Assembly (NCBI GenBank): GCA_965372015.1
Contig: CBDVAP010000063.1
Span: 1-15,030 of the forward strand
DNA length: 15,030 nt
Direction: 5' to 3'
Source: JACZSB01 sp965372015
Lineage (GTDB): Bacteria; Fidelibacterota; Marinisomatia; SCGC-AAA003-L08; TS1B11
In this document: positions 1 through 7,325 of the stretch, one piece after another
How positions within the stretch are numbered: position 1 is the first letter of the stretch
How the letters are laid out: the number at the start of each line of letters is the position of its first letter
Notes under the pieces: model-generated
What the model was told of the DNA's origin: nothing
What the model saw: the letters and a program-made list of their open reading frames with translations, nothing else
Databases searched by the model: none
Position numbers and translations under genes: made by a program

Positions 1-2
1 GC

Positions 3-1085
3 AAAGTTTCGAGTTTCGAGTTACGAGTTTCACGTCGAGGCCTGCTACCCCACTTCCGTCGCCTGTGGCGACTTCTTCGGGGCGGGCTGCTACTGCTACT
101 GCTCCTGCCCCAGGGCCTAGCGGCGCAGGCCAAGTATGCCGGCGAGTTGTTCGAGTTTCCCGGTGATGCCCGCAGTGTGGCCATGGGCGGCACCGGTGTG
201 GCCGCCCTGCACGCCGCCGCCACCGGCTTTTTCAACCCGGCATTGGTAGGCCGCCCCATCCGCGCCAGCCTGGTGCTGGCCCACCGGGAGCAGTTCGGCG
301 GGGTGGTAAACGCCGACTTAGCGGCTACTACCCTGGGATCGAGCGGGCGGTTGGCGATGCAATTGGGGGTAGTCCGGCGGGGGGTGGACCAGATTCCCGA
401 TACCCGGGGGGCGCTCGATGACCACGACGGTGACGGACAATTGGATGACGGCGAGCGCCTGATCTCCGAGCGGGTGCGTTATTTCAATCAGCGGGAATGG
501 GGCTTGTTGCTGTCGCTGGCGCCTCGTGAGCAGGAGGGCTGGCGCTGGGGGCTGAGCGCCAAGTTGCTGGGCCACTGGCTGGCGGAGGAGCTGGGCCTGG
601 GTCTGGGTTTCGACCTGGGGCTGTGGCGCGAGCTGGGCTGGGGCCTTTCAGCCGGCGCCCTGTTGCAGGATATCACCACTACCCAGGTTCGTTGGAGCAC
701 CGGGCATTGGGAGACTATCGCACCTCGGCTGACCGCCGGCCTGCGCTGGGATGGGCAGTTGCCGGTGGTGGGGCGCCCGGTGGCCTTAGAAGCCGAACTC
801 ACCTCCCGGTTGGACGGCCAGCGGTTGGAACGCAGCTTCGGGCTTGGGCCGTTGAGCTTGCTCGCCCGGTTGGGAGTGGAGCTGGCGCTGAACGATAACC
901 TGACTCTGCGGGCCGGCGGCTCCGAGCTGTATCCCTTCAGCCTGGGTTTGGGGCTCGATTTTTCACATTTCCGGGTAGATTATGCTTATTTGGGCGATAC
1001 GGCGGCACAGGTCTTCGAACCCACCCATCAGATCACGCTGGTGTTATACTTAGAGCAGTTGAGGACTTTTCTGGGCGTGGAATGA
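3..1085 (+). CDS. PorV/PorQ-like outer-membrane beta-barrel protein (5' end unresolved)
   Basis: The product is likely an outer-membrane beta-barrel of the PorV/PorQ (UPF0164-like) type. The best support is the mature N-terminus with ARSVAMGGTGVA followed by FFNPAL, a hallmark of this superfamily, then many alternating amphipathic strands ending in HQITLVLYL. The frame stays open to the left edge. Codons 57-128 encode an Arg-rich n-region, a long Leu run and a GLAAQA cleavage site, which is a convincing signal peptide; the TTG at 147 lies after it and cannot be the true start. No ATG, GTG or TTG occurs in frame before 147, so the start is upstream of the window, a rare CTG (42 or 63), or hidden by a frameshift. 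Nucleotides 420-455 encode a perfect EF-hand-type loop (D-x-D-x-D-G...E). The stop codon at 1083-1085 is contributed by the downstream heptamer array. No other secretion genes are in the window, so a role in type IX secretion is not implied; transport or scaffolding is equally possible. Confidence 0.72.
   Translation, partial: KVSSFELRVSRRGLLPHFRRLWRLLRGGLLLLLLLPQGLAAQAKYAGELFEFPGDARSVAMGGTGVAALHAAATGFFNPALVGRPIRASLVLAHREQFGGVVNADLAATTLGSSGRLAMQLGVVRRGVDQIPDTRGALDDHDGDGQLDDGERLISERVRYFNQREWGLLLSLAPREQEGWRWGLSAKLLGHWLAEELGLGLGFDLGLWRELGWGLSAGALLQDITTTQVRWSTGHWETIAPRLTAGLRWDGQLPVVGRPVALEAELTSRLDGQRLERSFGLGPLSLLARLGVELALNDNLTLRAGGSELYPFSLGLGLDFSHFRVDYAYLGDTAAQVFEPTHQITLVLYLEQLRTFLGVE
6..33. repeat. 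heptamer tandem repeat (GTTTCGA)n, about 4 units
   Basis: Four 7-bp units are visible: GTTTCGA at 6-12 and 13-19, GTTACGA at 20-26 (one substitution) and GTTTCAC at 27-33 (degenerate end). The array may extend to the left of the window. The repeat has no stop codon in any forward frame, so the frame of the downstream barrel gene runs straight through it. Because the unit is not a multiple of three, gain or loss of one unit would shift any reading frame that begins upstream. Confidence 0.8.
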
Positions 1086-1122
1086 AAAATGAAAAATGAA
1101 AAATGAAAAGTGAAAAATGAAA
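1081..1122. repeat. heptamer tandem repeat (AATGAAA)n, 6 units
   Basis: Six contiguous 7-bp units AATGAAA run from 1081 to 1122; the fifth (1109-1115) reads AGTGAAA. The first unit overlaps the last codon and the TGA stop of the upstream barrel gene. The remaining spacer to the yicC promoter (1123-1195) shows no gene, and I see no convincing terminator in it. Confidence 0.85.
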
Positions 1123-1195
1123 ATGGGAAGGGCTAAGAGGAGCAAGCGGTGATTTCTATCTGTCTGAATTTCAAGGATTTACTTAATCAGGGCGG

Positions 1196-1226
1196 TTGCT
1201 TTTTAAAATCGATTTTCGTAGCTTTG
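1196..1226 (+). promoter_or_regulatory. Bacteroidota-type promoter for the yicC operon
   Basis: TTG at 1196-1198 and TAGCTTTG at 1219-1226 match the -33 (TTTG/TTG) and -7 (TAnnTTTG) boxes used by the primary sigma factor of Bacteroidota, separated by 20 bp. The stretch between is AT-rich (TTTTTAAAATCGATTTT) in an otherwise GC-rich window. Transcription would start about 5-8 bp beyond the -7 box, giving a leader of only about 15 nt before the yicC ATG at 1248. The match and placement are seen directly; use by the local sigma factor is inferred. No second TAnnTTTG box was found in the other gene gaps. Confidence 0.6.
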
Positions 1227-1247
1227 TGGCCTTAGGTTAGGGGTAGA

Positions 1248-2126
1248 ATGGCGCTTTTCAGCATGACCGGCTACGGACAGGGGCGCGCCTCGCTGGATGG
1301 CATGGAATTAACTGTGGATATCCACAGCCTGAACGGTCGCTTTCTTGATATGGGTCTACGGCTGCCCAAGCGCCTCCAGGCCTGGGAACCCCAGGTCCGG
1401 AAACAGGTACAGGAAGCGTTGGTCCGTGGCAAAATTTCGATTTCGGTTGTCTATGCGGAGGAGGACGGGGCCCAAACAGCGCCCAGGTTGAATAGCGGAC
1501 GACTGAAGCATTACCAGCAGCTGTTCCGGCGGATGGCGAAGGAGCTGGGCCTCAAGGAGGAGCCGGGGCTTTCACATTATACCAGGCTCTCCGACGTTAT
1601 CGACTTGGAGGAAACCGACCGGCCGGATGTGCTGAGCAAGCTACTGCCGCAGGCCCTGAGCGAGGCCCTGGACAACGTGCAGGAGATGCGGCGGATGGAA
1701 GGGATTAACCTGGCGCGGGACCTGCAAGAGCGCCTGGGAGCGGTCAGCGGGGCAATGGGTGACATCGAAGGCCAGGCGGAGGCGGACAAAACGGTGCAGT
1801 TGCAGGGCTATCGCGACCGCATCCAGGAGCTGTTGAAGGACGTACCGGTGGATGAGGCCCGGTTGCTCCAGGAAGCAGCCATCATGGCGGATAAGCGGGA
1901 TATATCCGAGGAATGCACCCGTCTGAAAAGTCATCTGGCGTTGTTTGAAAATTACATGGCGGCTGAGAATGCCAACGGCAAGCGGCTGGGATTCCTGCTA
2001 CAGGAGATGGGCCGGGAAGCCAATACTATCGGCGCCAAGAGCAACCGGATACAGATTCGTCACCTGGTAGTGGAACTAAAAGATGAACTGGAGAAGATCC
2101 GCGAGCAGGTGCAGAATATTTTATGA
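1248..2126 (+). CDS. yicC: YicC-family endoribonuclease
   Basis: The 292-residue product matches YicC/YloC in length and at both ends. The N-terminus has the family signature SMTGYG (residues 5-10) and NGRFLD (about 29-34), typical of the YicC N-terminal domain. The C-terminal DUF1732 domain has NGKRLGFLLQEMGREANTIG followed by KSN and the charged helix ending in EKIREQVQNIL. The E. coli protein is an endoribonuclease that affects small-RNA turnover; the natural substrate here is unknown. The gene is first in the long co-directional run, 22 nt after a Bacteroidota-type promoter, and shares ATGA (2123-2126) with gmk, so the two are probably translationally coupled. The yicC-gmk-rpoZ neighbourhood is common in bacteria. 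Only a weak AGGGG-like Shine-Dalgarno stretch precedes the ATG. Confidence 0.93.
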   Translation: MALFSMTGYGQGRASLDGMELTVDIHSLNGRFLDMGLRLPKRLQAWEPQVRKQVQEALVRGKISISVVYAEEDGAQTAPRLNSGRLKHYQQLFRRMAKELGLKEEPGLSHYTRLSDVIDLEETDRPDVLSKLLPQALSEALDNVQEMRRMEGINLARDLQERLGAVSGAMGDIEGQAEADKTVQLQGYRDRIQELLKDVPVDEARLLQEAAIMADKRDISEECTRLKSHLALFENYMAAENANGKRLGFLLQEMGREANTIGAKSNRIQIRHLVVELKDELEKIREQVQNIL

Positions 2127-2683
2127 GTAAGGGCCGGTTGGTGGTGATCAGCGCCCCCTCCGGCGCCGGTAAAACGACCATCATCCGGCGGTTACAGCAG
2201 GATGGCGCCCAGTGGCGCTTTTCTGTCTCCGCAACCACCCGTCCCCGGCGGTCTGCCGAGGTGGACGGTGAGGACTATCAGTTCCTGAGCGACGCCCAAT
2301 TCGACGCGGACCTGGCCGGGGGAAAGTTTATTGAATGGGAATGGGTCCATGGACACCGGTATGGTACTCTCCGGAGCAGCCTGGAAACGGCCCTGGCGGC
2401 GGAGCGGACCCTGCTGCTGGATGTGGATGTGAAGGGCGCGGTGAATATCATGCGCAGCTACCCCGGGCAGTGCTTGGGCATATTCATCGACCCGCCCGAT
2501 GTGGAAACGCTCACCGAGCGTCTCAGGGACAGGGGCAGTGACGATCCTCAACGGATTACCAAACGGCTGGAACGGTTGCCTGAGGAGCTGGCCTATAAGC
2601 CGCAATTCGATTACGTGGTGGTCAACGACGACCTGGACCAGGCGGTTGACCGGATTAGAAACATCATAAGGGAGACTGCATGA
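2123..2683 (+). CDS. gmk: guanylate kinase
   Basis: This enzyme phosphorylates GMP to GDP with ATP in the cytoplasm, supplying GTP, dGTP and the precursors of (p)ppGpp. The P-loop is APSGAGKT at residues 11-18. The GMP-binding region follows with SATTRPRR and then VDGEDYQFLS; the later WVHGHRYGT and LLLDVDVKGA blocks are the usual guanylate kinase signatures, and IDPPDVETLTERLRDRG is the lid and adenine-side region. The 186-residue length is slightly short of the common 190-210 because the N-terminus begins almost directly at the P-loop strand. The start overlaps the yicC stop and the stop overlaps the rpoZ start, both as ATGA. Gmk is a known direct target of (p)ppGpp inhibition in several bacteria, which fits its placement in a cluster with rpoZ and rel. 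Confidence 0.97.
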   Translation: MSKGRLVVISAPSGAGKTTIIRRLQQDGAQWRFSVSATTRPRRSAEVDGEDYQFLSDAQFDADLAGGKFIEWEWVHGHRYGTLRSSLETALAAERTLLLDVDVKGAVNIMRSYPGQCLGIFIDPPDVETLTERLRDRGSDDPQRITKRLERLPEELAYKPQFDYVVVNDDLDQAVDRIRNIIRETA

Positions 2684-2994
2684 AATTAGAAACTTTATCC
2701 TTCCAAGAGATACTGGGCCATACCCCCGACATATTTGAGGCGGTCACAGTTCTCGGCAGACGGGCCACCCAGATCACCGCCCGGCGGGCAGCCGAGCAGG
2801 TGGTAGGCGAGGAAGATTATCTTGAAGATGAGTATGCCTTAGAAGAATTGCCGGAAGAGAGTGACTACGAGGAGCAAGACAAAGTCACGGTGGTGGCCAT
2901 GCAGGATTTCATGGAAAAACGGCTCGAATGGCGTTATACAGAGAAAGACGGTGGTGATGAGCCGGGCGAGTCCGGGGAGACCAAGACCGGCTGA
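2680..2994 (+). CDS. rpoZ: RNA polymerase omega subunit with acidic insert
   Basis: Omega helps fold and recruit the beta' subunit of RNA polymerase. The diagnostic block is DIFEAVTVLGRRATQITARR at residues 18-37, equivalent to the 'D-x-fe-lv-x-x-a-x-R-A-x-Q-i' core of Rpb6/omega. It is followed by VTVVAMQDFMEKRLEWRY, corresponding to the conserved second helix. Between them (about residues 42-69) lies a strongly acidic stretch, roughly half Asp/Glu, which makes the protein longer than many omegas at 104 residues. The C-terminal tail is also charged and probably disordered. Position directly after gmk with an ATGA overlap is the classical location of rpoZ and strengthens the call. It joins the next gene by a TGATG overlap at 2992-2996. 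Confidence 0.85.
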   Translation: MKLETLSFQEILGHTPDIFEAVTVLGRRATQITARRAAEQVVGEEDYLEDEYALEELPEESDYEEQDKVTVVAMQDFMEKRLEWRYTEKDGGDEPGESGETKTG

Positions 2995-3716
2995 TGTCTC
3001 CGAGCAGCCTAGCGGCCCGTAGTTACCTGGTACGCCAGCAGACCTTATTTGGTGACCAGCTGATCTTAGGGGAAGCCGCCGATAGCGCTGCTGAGCCGAG
3101 CACCGAGGGGGATACTTCCGGGGTGGGGGAGCTGGCGGCTTTCGACCGGGAAATACGGGATTGCCAGGAGTGCTCGTTGGGAGCCACCCGCACCAAATTT
3201 GTTTTCGGCGTGGGTAATCCCGCCGCCGACCTGGTGTTGGTGGGCGAGGCCCCTGGTCGACAGGAGGACCTTAAAGGCGAACCTTTCGTCGGGCAGGCCG
3301 GAAAACTACTCGATAAAATGCTGGCGGCGATCGACCTTTCCCGCCGGGAAGTGTACATACTCAATGTTCTCAAATGCCGCCCGCCGGAAAACCGTGATCC
3401 GAAGCCGGCCGAGGTGGACCAATGCCGGCTCTATTTGAACCGGCAGCTGAGCATTATCAAGCCCCGGCTGATCGTGGCCCTGGGACGGGTGGCGGCCAAG
3501 ACCCTGCTCAAGGTGGAGGAGAGCCTGAAGAATATGCGCGGGCGGGCCTTCGACTACGAGGGCATTGAACTGATGGTTACTTACCACCCGGCGGCGCTGC
3601 TGCGCAACTCCGGCTTCAAGCCCAATGCCTGGGTCGATTTCCAGGCTATTCGGGACCGCTACCGGGAACTAGCCGGATTGCCTCCCGTTGAAGGACCGAG
3701 GGCGGCCGGTAACTGA
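2994..3716 (+). CDS. family 4 (4Fe-4S) uracil-DNA glycosylase
   Basis: This enzyme removes uracil from DNA, starting base excision repair. Family 4 is identified by GEAPG with downstream ED at residues 84-92, GEPFVGQAGKLLD (95-107), LNVLKCRPPENRDP (123-136) and the catalytic-loop HPAALLR around His198. Four Fe-S ligand cysteines are present: Cys57, Cys60, Cys128 and Cys144. The first 55 residues are an extension with low sequence complexity after residue 25; it includes QQTLF at residues 15-19, which fits the QxxLF form of a beta-clamp-binding peptide. The start overlaps the rpoZ stop (TGATG), and there is no better start nearer the domain. dnaB follows after 29 nt. Family 4 members are frequent in thermophiles but also widespread in mesophiles, so this says nothing firm about temperature. 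Confidence 0.93.
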   Translation: MSPSSLAARSYLVRQQTLFGDQLILGEAADSAAEPSTEGDTSGVGELAAFDREIRDCQECSLGATRTKFVFGVGNPAADLVLVGEAPGRQEDLKGEPFVGQAGKLLDKMLAAIDLSRREVYILNVLKCRPPENRDPKPAEVDQCRLYLNRQLSIIKPRLIVALGRVAAKTLLKVEESLKNMRGRAFDYEGIELMVTYHPAALLRNSGFKPNAWVDFQAIRDRYRELAGLPPVEGPRAAGN

Positions 3717-3745
3717 GTGGAATAACAATAGGTAAGGCACAGACC

Positions 3746-5134
3746 ATGGCAGCCAAGAAGAACGGCGAACTGAGGCTGCCGCCCCAGAACCTGGAGGCGG
3801 AGGAGGCCGTGCTGGGCGCTATTCTAATCGAGAAGGGGGCTTTCGACCGGGTGGTGAATATTCTGCCTCCGGGGTCTTTTTATAAGGAGGCCCATAATCA
3901 GATTTATACCGCCATGGATGAATTGCAGAACCAGGGTGAACCCGTCGATACCCTGACTTTAACAAACCATCTGACCAAGCGGGATCTGCTGGAAAAAGTG
4001 GGTGGCGCCTTCTACCTCACCGGCCTGGCCGAACAAGTGCCCTCGGCGGCCAATGTGGGACAGTATGCACAAATAGTACGTGAGCGCTGGTCCCGCCGCC
4101 AGATCATCGCCTCCGGCACCGAAATGATAGAGGAAGCCTATAAAGGTGAGCGGGAGATCGACGACTTACTTGACAGCGCCGAGCACCGGCTGTTCGAGCT
4201 GCAGCGTAAAGCTACGAGCAACGAAGCTGTGGAGATCGAGGGTATTCTATCCGATAGTCTCAGTAAGCTCGACCAGCTGCACAGCACCGACCGCCGGCAC
4301 CGCTACACCGGTATTCCCGCCGGTTTCACCGACTTAGATAAGATGACCAACGGTTTCCAAATGTCCGACTTAGTGATCCTGGCCGGCCGCCCCTCCATGG
4401 GCAAGACCGCCCTGGCCCTGAATATCGCCCGCAACGCCGCCAGCGAGGAATTCCGGCACCGGGTGGGCATCTTCAGCATGGAGATGTCCAACTACCAGCT
4501 GGCCATGCGACTGCTCACCGCCGAGGCCAAGGTCGATTCGCACAAGGTGCGGCAGGGTACGCTCACCAAGCGGGACTGGCCCAAGATTTCCAAAGCCGCC
4601 GGGATATTATCGGAGGCGCCGATCTTCATCGATGACACCGCCGGGCTGGATATCCTGGGGCTACGCTCCCGCATCCGGCGTTTCAAGGCCGACTATGCCG
4701 TGGAGCTGGTGATCATCGACTACCTGCAGCTGATCTCCGGCCGGTCGCGGATGGAGAACCGGCAGCAGGAGATGTCGGATATCACCCGCTCACTAAAGGG
4801 ACTGGCCCGGGAGCTGGACATAACCATTCTGGCCCTGTCGCAACTTTCCCGGGCCCCGGAGCAGCGCCCCGGCAAGGATAAGCGGCCCATCATGTCCGAC
4901 CTGCGGGAATCGGGGGCCATCGAGCAGGACGCAGACGTGATCCTGTTCCTTTACCGCCCGATAATATACACCCGGTCGGAAGATGATGAGGGCAAGGCGG
5001 AGCTGATCATCGCCAAGCAGCGTAACGGTCCCACCGGCACGGTACACCTGACATTTGAGGCCGTCTACACCAAGTTTGCGAATGCGTCTTTCAGGGAAGA
5101 TTTTGAGTTCACCGGAGAGGAGACGCCCTTCTGA
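3746..5134 (+). CDS. dnaB: replicative DNA helicase DnaB
   Basis: The product is the ring helicase that unwinds DNA at the replication fork and recruits primase. The N-terminal domain (about residues 12-115) starts with LPPQNLEAEEAVLGAIL, the standard DnaB opening. The C-terminal RecA-like motor has Walker A GRPSMGKT at residues 214-221 (Lys220), the Walker B strand LVIIDYLQL with Asp325, LSQLSR, and DLRESGAIEQDADVILFLYR with the arginine-finger region. At 462 residues it is full length; no intein is seen, although DnaB is a common intein host. A 29-nt gap separates it from the upstream glycosylase with only a modest GGTAAGG-like ribosome site, while its stop overlaps the next start (TGATG, 5132-5136). 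The usual partner rplI is not adjacent. Confidence 0.98.
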   Translation: MAAKKNGELRLPPQNLEAEEAVLGAILIEKGAFDRVVNILPPGSFYKEAHNQIYTAMDELQNQGEPVDTLTLTNHLTKRDLLEKVGGAFYLTGLAEQVPSAANVGQYAQIVRERWSRRQIIASGTEMIEEAYKGEREIDDLLDSAEHRLFELQRKATSNEAVEIEGILSDSLSKLDQLHSTDRRHRYTGIPAGFTDLDKMTNGFQMSDLVILAGRPSMGKTALALNIARNAASEEFRHRVGIFSMEMSNYQLAMRLLTAEAKVDSHKVRQGTLTKRDWPKISKAAGILSEAPIFIDDTAGLDILGLRSRIRRFKADYAVELVIIDYLQLISGRSRMENRQQEMSDITRSLKGLARELDITILALSQLSRAPEQRPGKDKRPIMSDLRESGAIEQDADVILFLYRPIIYTRSEDDEGKAELIIAKQRNGPTGTVHLTFEAVYTKFANASFREDFEFTGEETPF

Positions 5135-7323
5135 TGGTGGTGGATACCCTTAAGCAGATTATACCCCGCCGCAGTCAGTACCCGGCCAAGTTCCGGGCCA
5201 TCATGGCCAATATGAGTCTGAAGGAGGAGAGCCGGGAGGAAGTGGAGCAATTCCTGTGGAGAGCCTACCACGCCGCTGAGCAGGCCCATAACGGACAACT
5301 CCGCAAATCGGGCGAACCGTACTTCGAGCACTGCTACCAGACCGCCTTGCTGCTGTCGGAATGGCGCATGGATCCGATCACCATCGCTGCGGGGCTGCTG
5401 CACGATGTCCTGGAGGATACGGCTCTGACCGCCAAGGACCTGCGGGAACAGTTTGGCCCGGAGGTTGATCAGTTGGTGGATGGTGTGACCAAGTTATCGG
5501 GGATCAAGTTCCGCAGCCACGCCGAGCGCCAGGCCGAGAATTTCATGAAGATGCTGTTGTCGGTGGCGCGGGACATCCGGGTGATCATCATCAAGTTCGC
5601 CGACCGGTTGCACAATATGCGTACCATCAAGTTCCTGCCGTTGATCAAGCAGCGGCGCATCGCCATCGAGACCCGGGATGTATACGCTCCGCTGGCGCAC
5701 CGCCTGGGGATGGCGCGGATCAAGTGGGACTTGGAAGACCTGATATTGAAGGTGATCGAGCCGGAGGCCTTTGGCGAGCTGGTGAAAATGGTGCGGGACT
5801 CCCGTTCGGAGCGACAGAAGTACATTGCCGAATTCGTGCGACCCATCAAACAACAGCTGAAGGAGTACAACATCCAGGCCACGGTGGTGGGGCGGCCCAA
5901 GCATTATTATTCCATTTTCGGCAAGATGCAGCGCCGGCAGGTGAACTTTGAAGAGATTTACGATCTGCTGGCGGTGCGGATCATTACCGAGCGGGTGGAC
6001 GGGTGCTACGCCGGCCTGGGTATCGTCCACCAGCTATACGCGCCGATCCAGGAGCGCTTCAATGATTTTATCGCCACCCCGAAAATGAACGGTTATCAGT
6101 CGTTGCACACCACGGTGGTAGGCCCCCGGGGCAAGGTGGTGGAGGTGCAGCTGCGCACCACGGAGATGGATGAAACGGCTGAGATCGGGGTGGCCGCCCA
6201 TTGGCGCTACAAGGAGTCGGACCAGACCAAACTGACACATATGGACCGCCAGATCCGCTGGCTGCGGGAACTGGTGGAGATTGTCCAGAACGACAAGTCC
6301 ACCCCCGAGGAATTCCTGGAGCTGCTGAAGATCGACCTGTTCAAGGATGAGATATTTATCTTTACCCCCCGGGGCGACCTCATTCAGCTGCCGGCGGGGT
6401 CCTCGCCGGTAGATATGGCCTTCGAGGTCCATACGGAGGTGGGCCTGCAGTGTGTGGGCGCCCGGGTCAACGGCAAGATCGTACCGTTAAACAGCAAGCT
6501 GCACAACGGGGACACGGTGGAGATCATCACTTCGGAACACCAGTCCCCCAGTTACGCCTGGCTGAAGTTCGTTCAAACCAGCAAGGCCAAAAGTCACATC
6601 CGGCGCTTCATGCGCCGGGCGCAGCTGGAAGAGAGCATCCGGCTGGGGGAGGAGATCCTGCAGAAGACCCTGCGGCGCTTGAAGATGACGGCCGTGCATA
6701 AGGCCATCCGTAAGGAACCCGGCAAGAGCGGCTACGAAGCGGTGGAGCAGCTGTATGCCGCCTTGGGGCGGGGGGATGTCACTGTGCGGCAGGTGATGGG
6801 CAAATTCTCGCCCGAGCAACTGCCGCAAGAGGACGCGCTGGAACGGAAGTTGGGCCCGTCGACGGCCCGCCGGTATCGAAAGTCGGGCCAGGGGGTGCGG
6901 GTGGACGGCATCTCCGACCTGATGATTTCACTGAGCAAGTGCTGCAACCCTATTCAGGGTGACGAAATCATCGGTTTTGTGACCCGGGGCCGGGGGATCA
7001 CGGTACACCGGGTGGCCTGTTCCAACCTGCCGATCATTGACGTCAACCACGATCGCTTCGTGGAAGTGGAGTGGGATGTGAGTAAGCGCAGGGATTTCGT
7101 CGTGCCGTTGAAGATCGTGGCGGAAGACCGGAAACACTTCCTCAAGGACCTGACCGAAACGACCTCGAAGCTCAACACCAACATCGCCAGCGTGGACCTG
7201 GTAGTGGAGGATGGAATCCTGACATTGCATCTGGCATTGGAGGTAGATGACATCCGCAAGCTGAAACGAATTCAAAACCGCGTCCGGATGATTCCGGGAT
7301 TAATTTATATGGAGCGGATTTAA
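5134..7323 (+). CDS. rel: bifunctional (p)ppGpp synthetase/hydrolase (RelA/SpoT family)
   Basis: This long RSH enzyme makes and degrades the alarmone (p)ppGpp. The order is HD hydrolase, synthetase, TGS, a conserved-Cys zinc-finger region and ACT. The hydrolase residues are intact: His66, His90-Asp91 within LLHDVLEDT and Asp157 in FADRLHNMRT. The synthetase residues are also intact: EIYDLLAVRII with Asp277, NGYQSLHTT near 319, and EVQLRT with Glu337. TGS begins near DEIFIFTPRGDL (about residue 408), KCCNPIQGD holds Cys603/Cys604, and the C-terminal ACT domain starts near 655. With both active sites preserved it should be a Rel/SpoT-type bifunctional enzyme, not a RelA-type pure synthetase; the true balance cannot be read from sequence. 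The ATG overlaps the dnaB stop. Placement downstream of gmk and rpoZ echoes the E. coli gmk-rpoZ-spoT order. Confidence 0.97.
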   Translation: MVVDTLKQIIPRRSQYPAKFRAIMANMSLKEESREEVEQFLWRAYHAAEQAHNGQLRKSGEPYFEHCYQTALLLSEWRMDPITIAAGLLHDVLEDTALTAKDLREQFGPEVDQLVDGVTKLSGIKFRSHAERQAENFMKMLLSVARDIRVIIIKFADRLHNMRTIKFLPLIKQRRIAIETRDVYAPLAHRLGMARIKWDLEDLILKVIEPEAFGELVKMVRDSRSERQKYIAEFVRPIKQQLKEYNIQATVVGRPKHYYSIFGKMQRRQVNFEEIYDLLAVRIITERVDGCYAGLGIVHQLYAPIQERFNDFIATPKMNGYQSLHTTVVGPRGKVVEVQLRTTEMDETAEIGVAAHWRYKESDQTKLTHMDRQIRWLRELVEIVQNDKSTPEEFLELLKIDLFKDEIFIFTPRGDLIQLPAGSSPVDMAFEVHTEVGLQCVGARVNGKIVPLNSKLHNGDTVEIITSEHQSPSYAWLKFVQTSKAKSHIRRFMRRAQLEESIRLGEEILQKTLRRLKMTAVHKAIRKEPGKSGYEAVEQLYAALGRGDVTVRQVMGKFSPEQLPQEDALERKLGPSTARRYRKSGQGVRVDGISDLMISLSKCCNPIQGDEIIGFVTRGRGITVHRVACSNLPIIDVNHDRFVEVEWDVSKRRDFVVPLKIVAEDRKHFLKDLTETTSKLNTNIASVDLVVEDGILTLHLALEVDDIRKLKRIQNRVRMIPGLIYMERI

Positions 7324-7325
7324 CC

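Noticed and set aside
623..898. A second + strand frame inside the barrel gene
   Set aside because: It lies wholly within the barrel frame, has low-complexity Gly/Arg/Ala content and shows no domain.
1..1122. Heptamer arrays as a CRISPR array
   Set aside because: The units are contiguous 7-mers without spacers and there are no cas genes.
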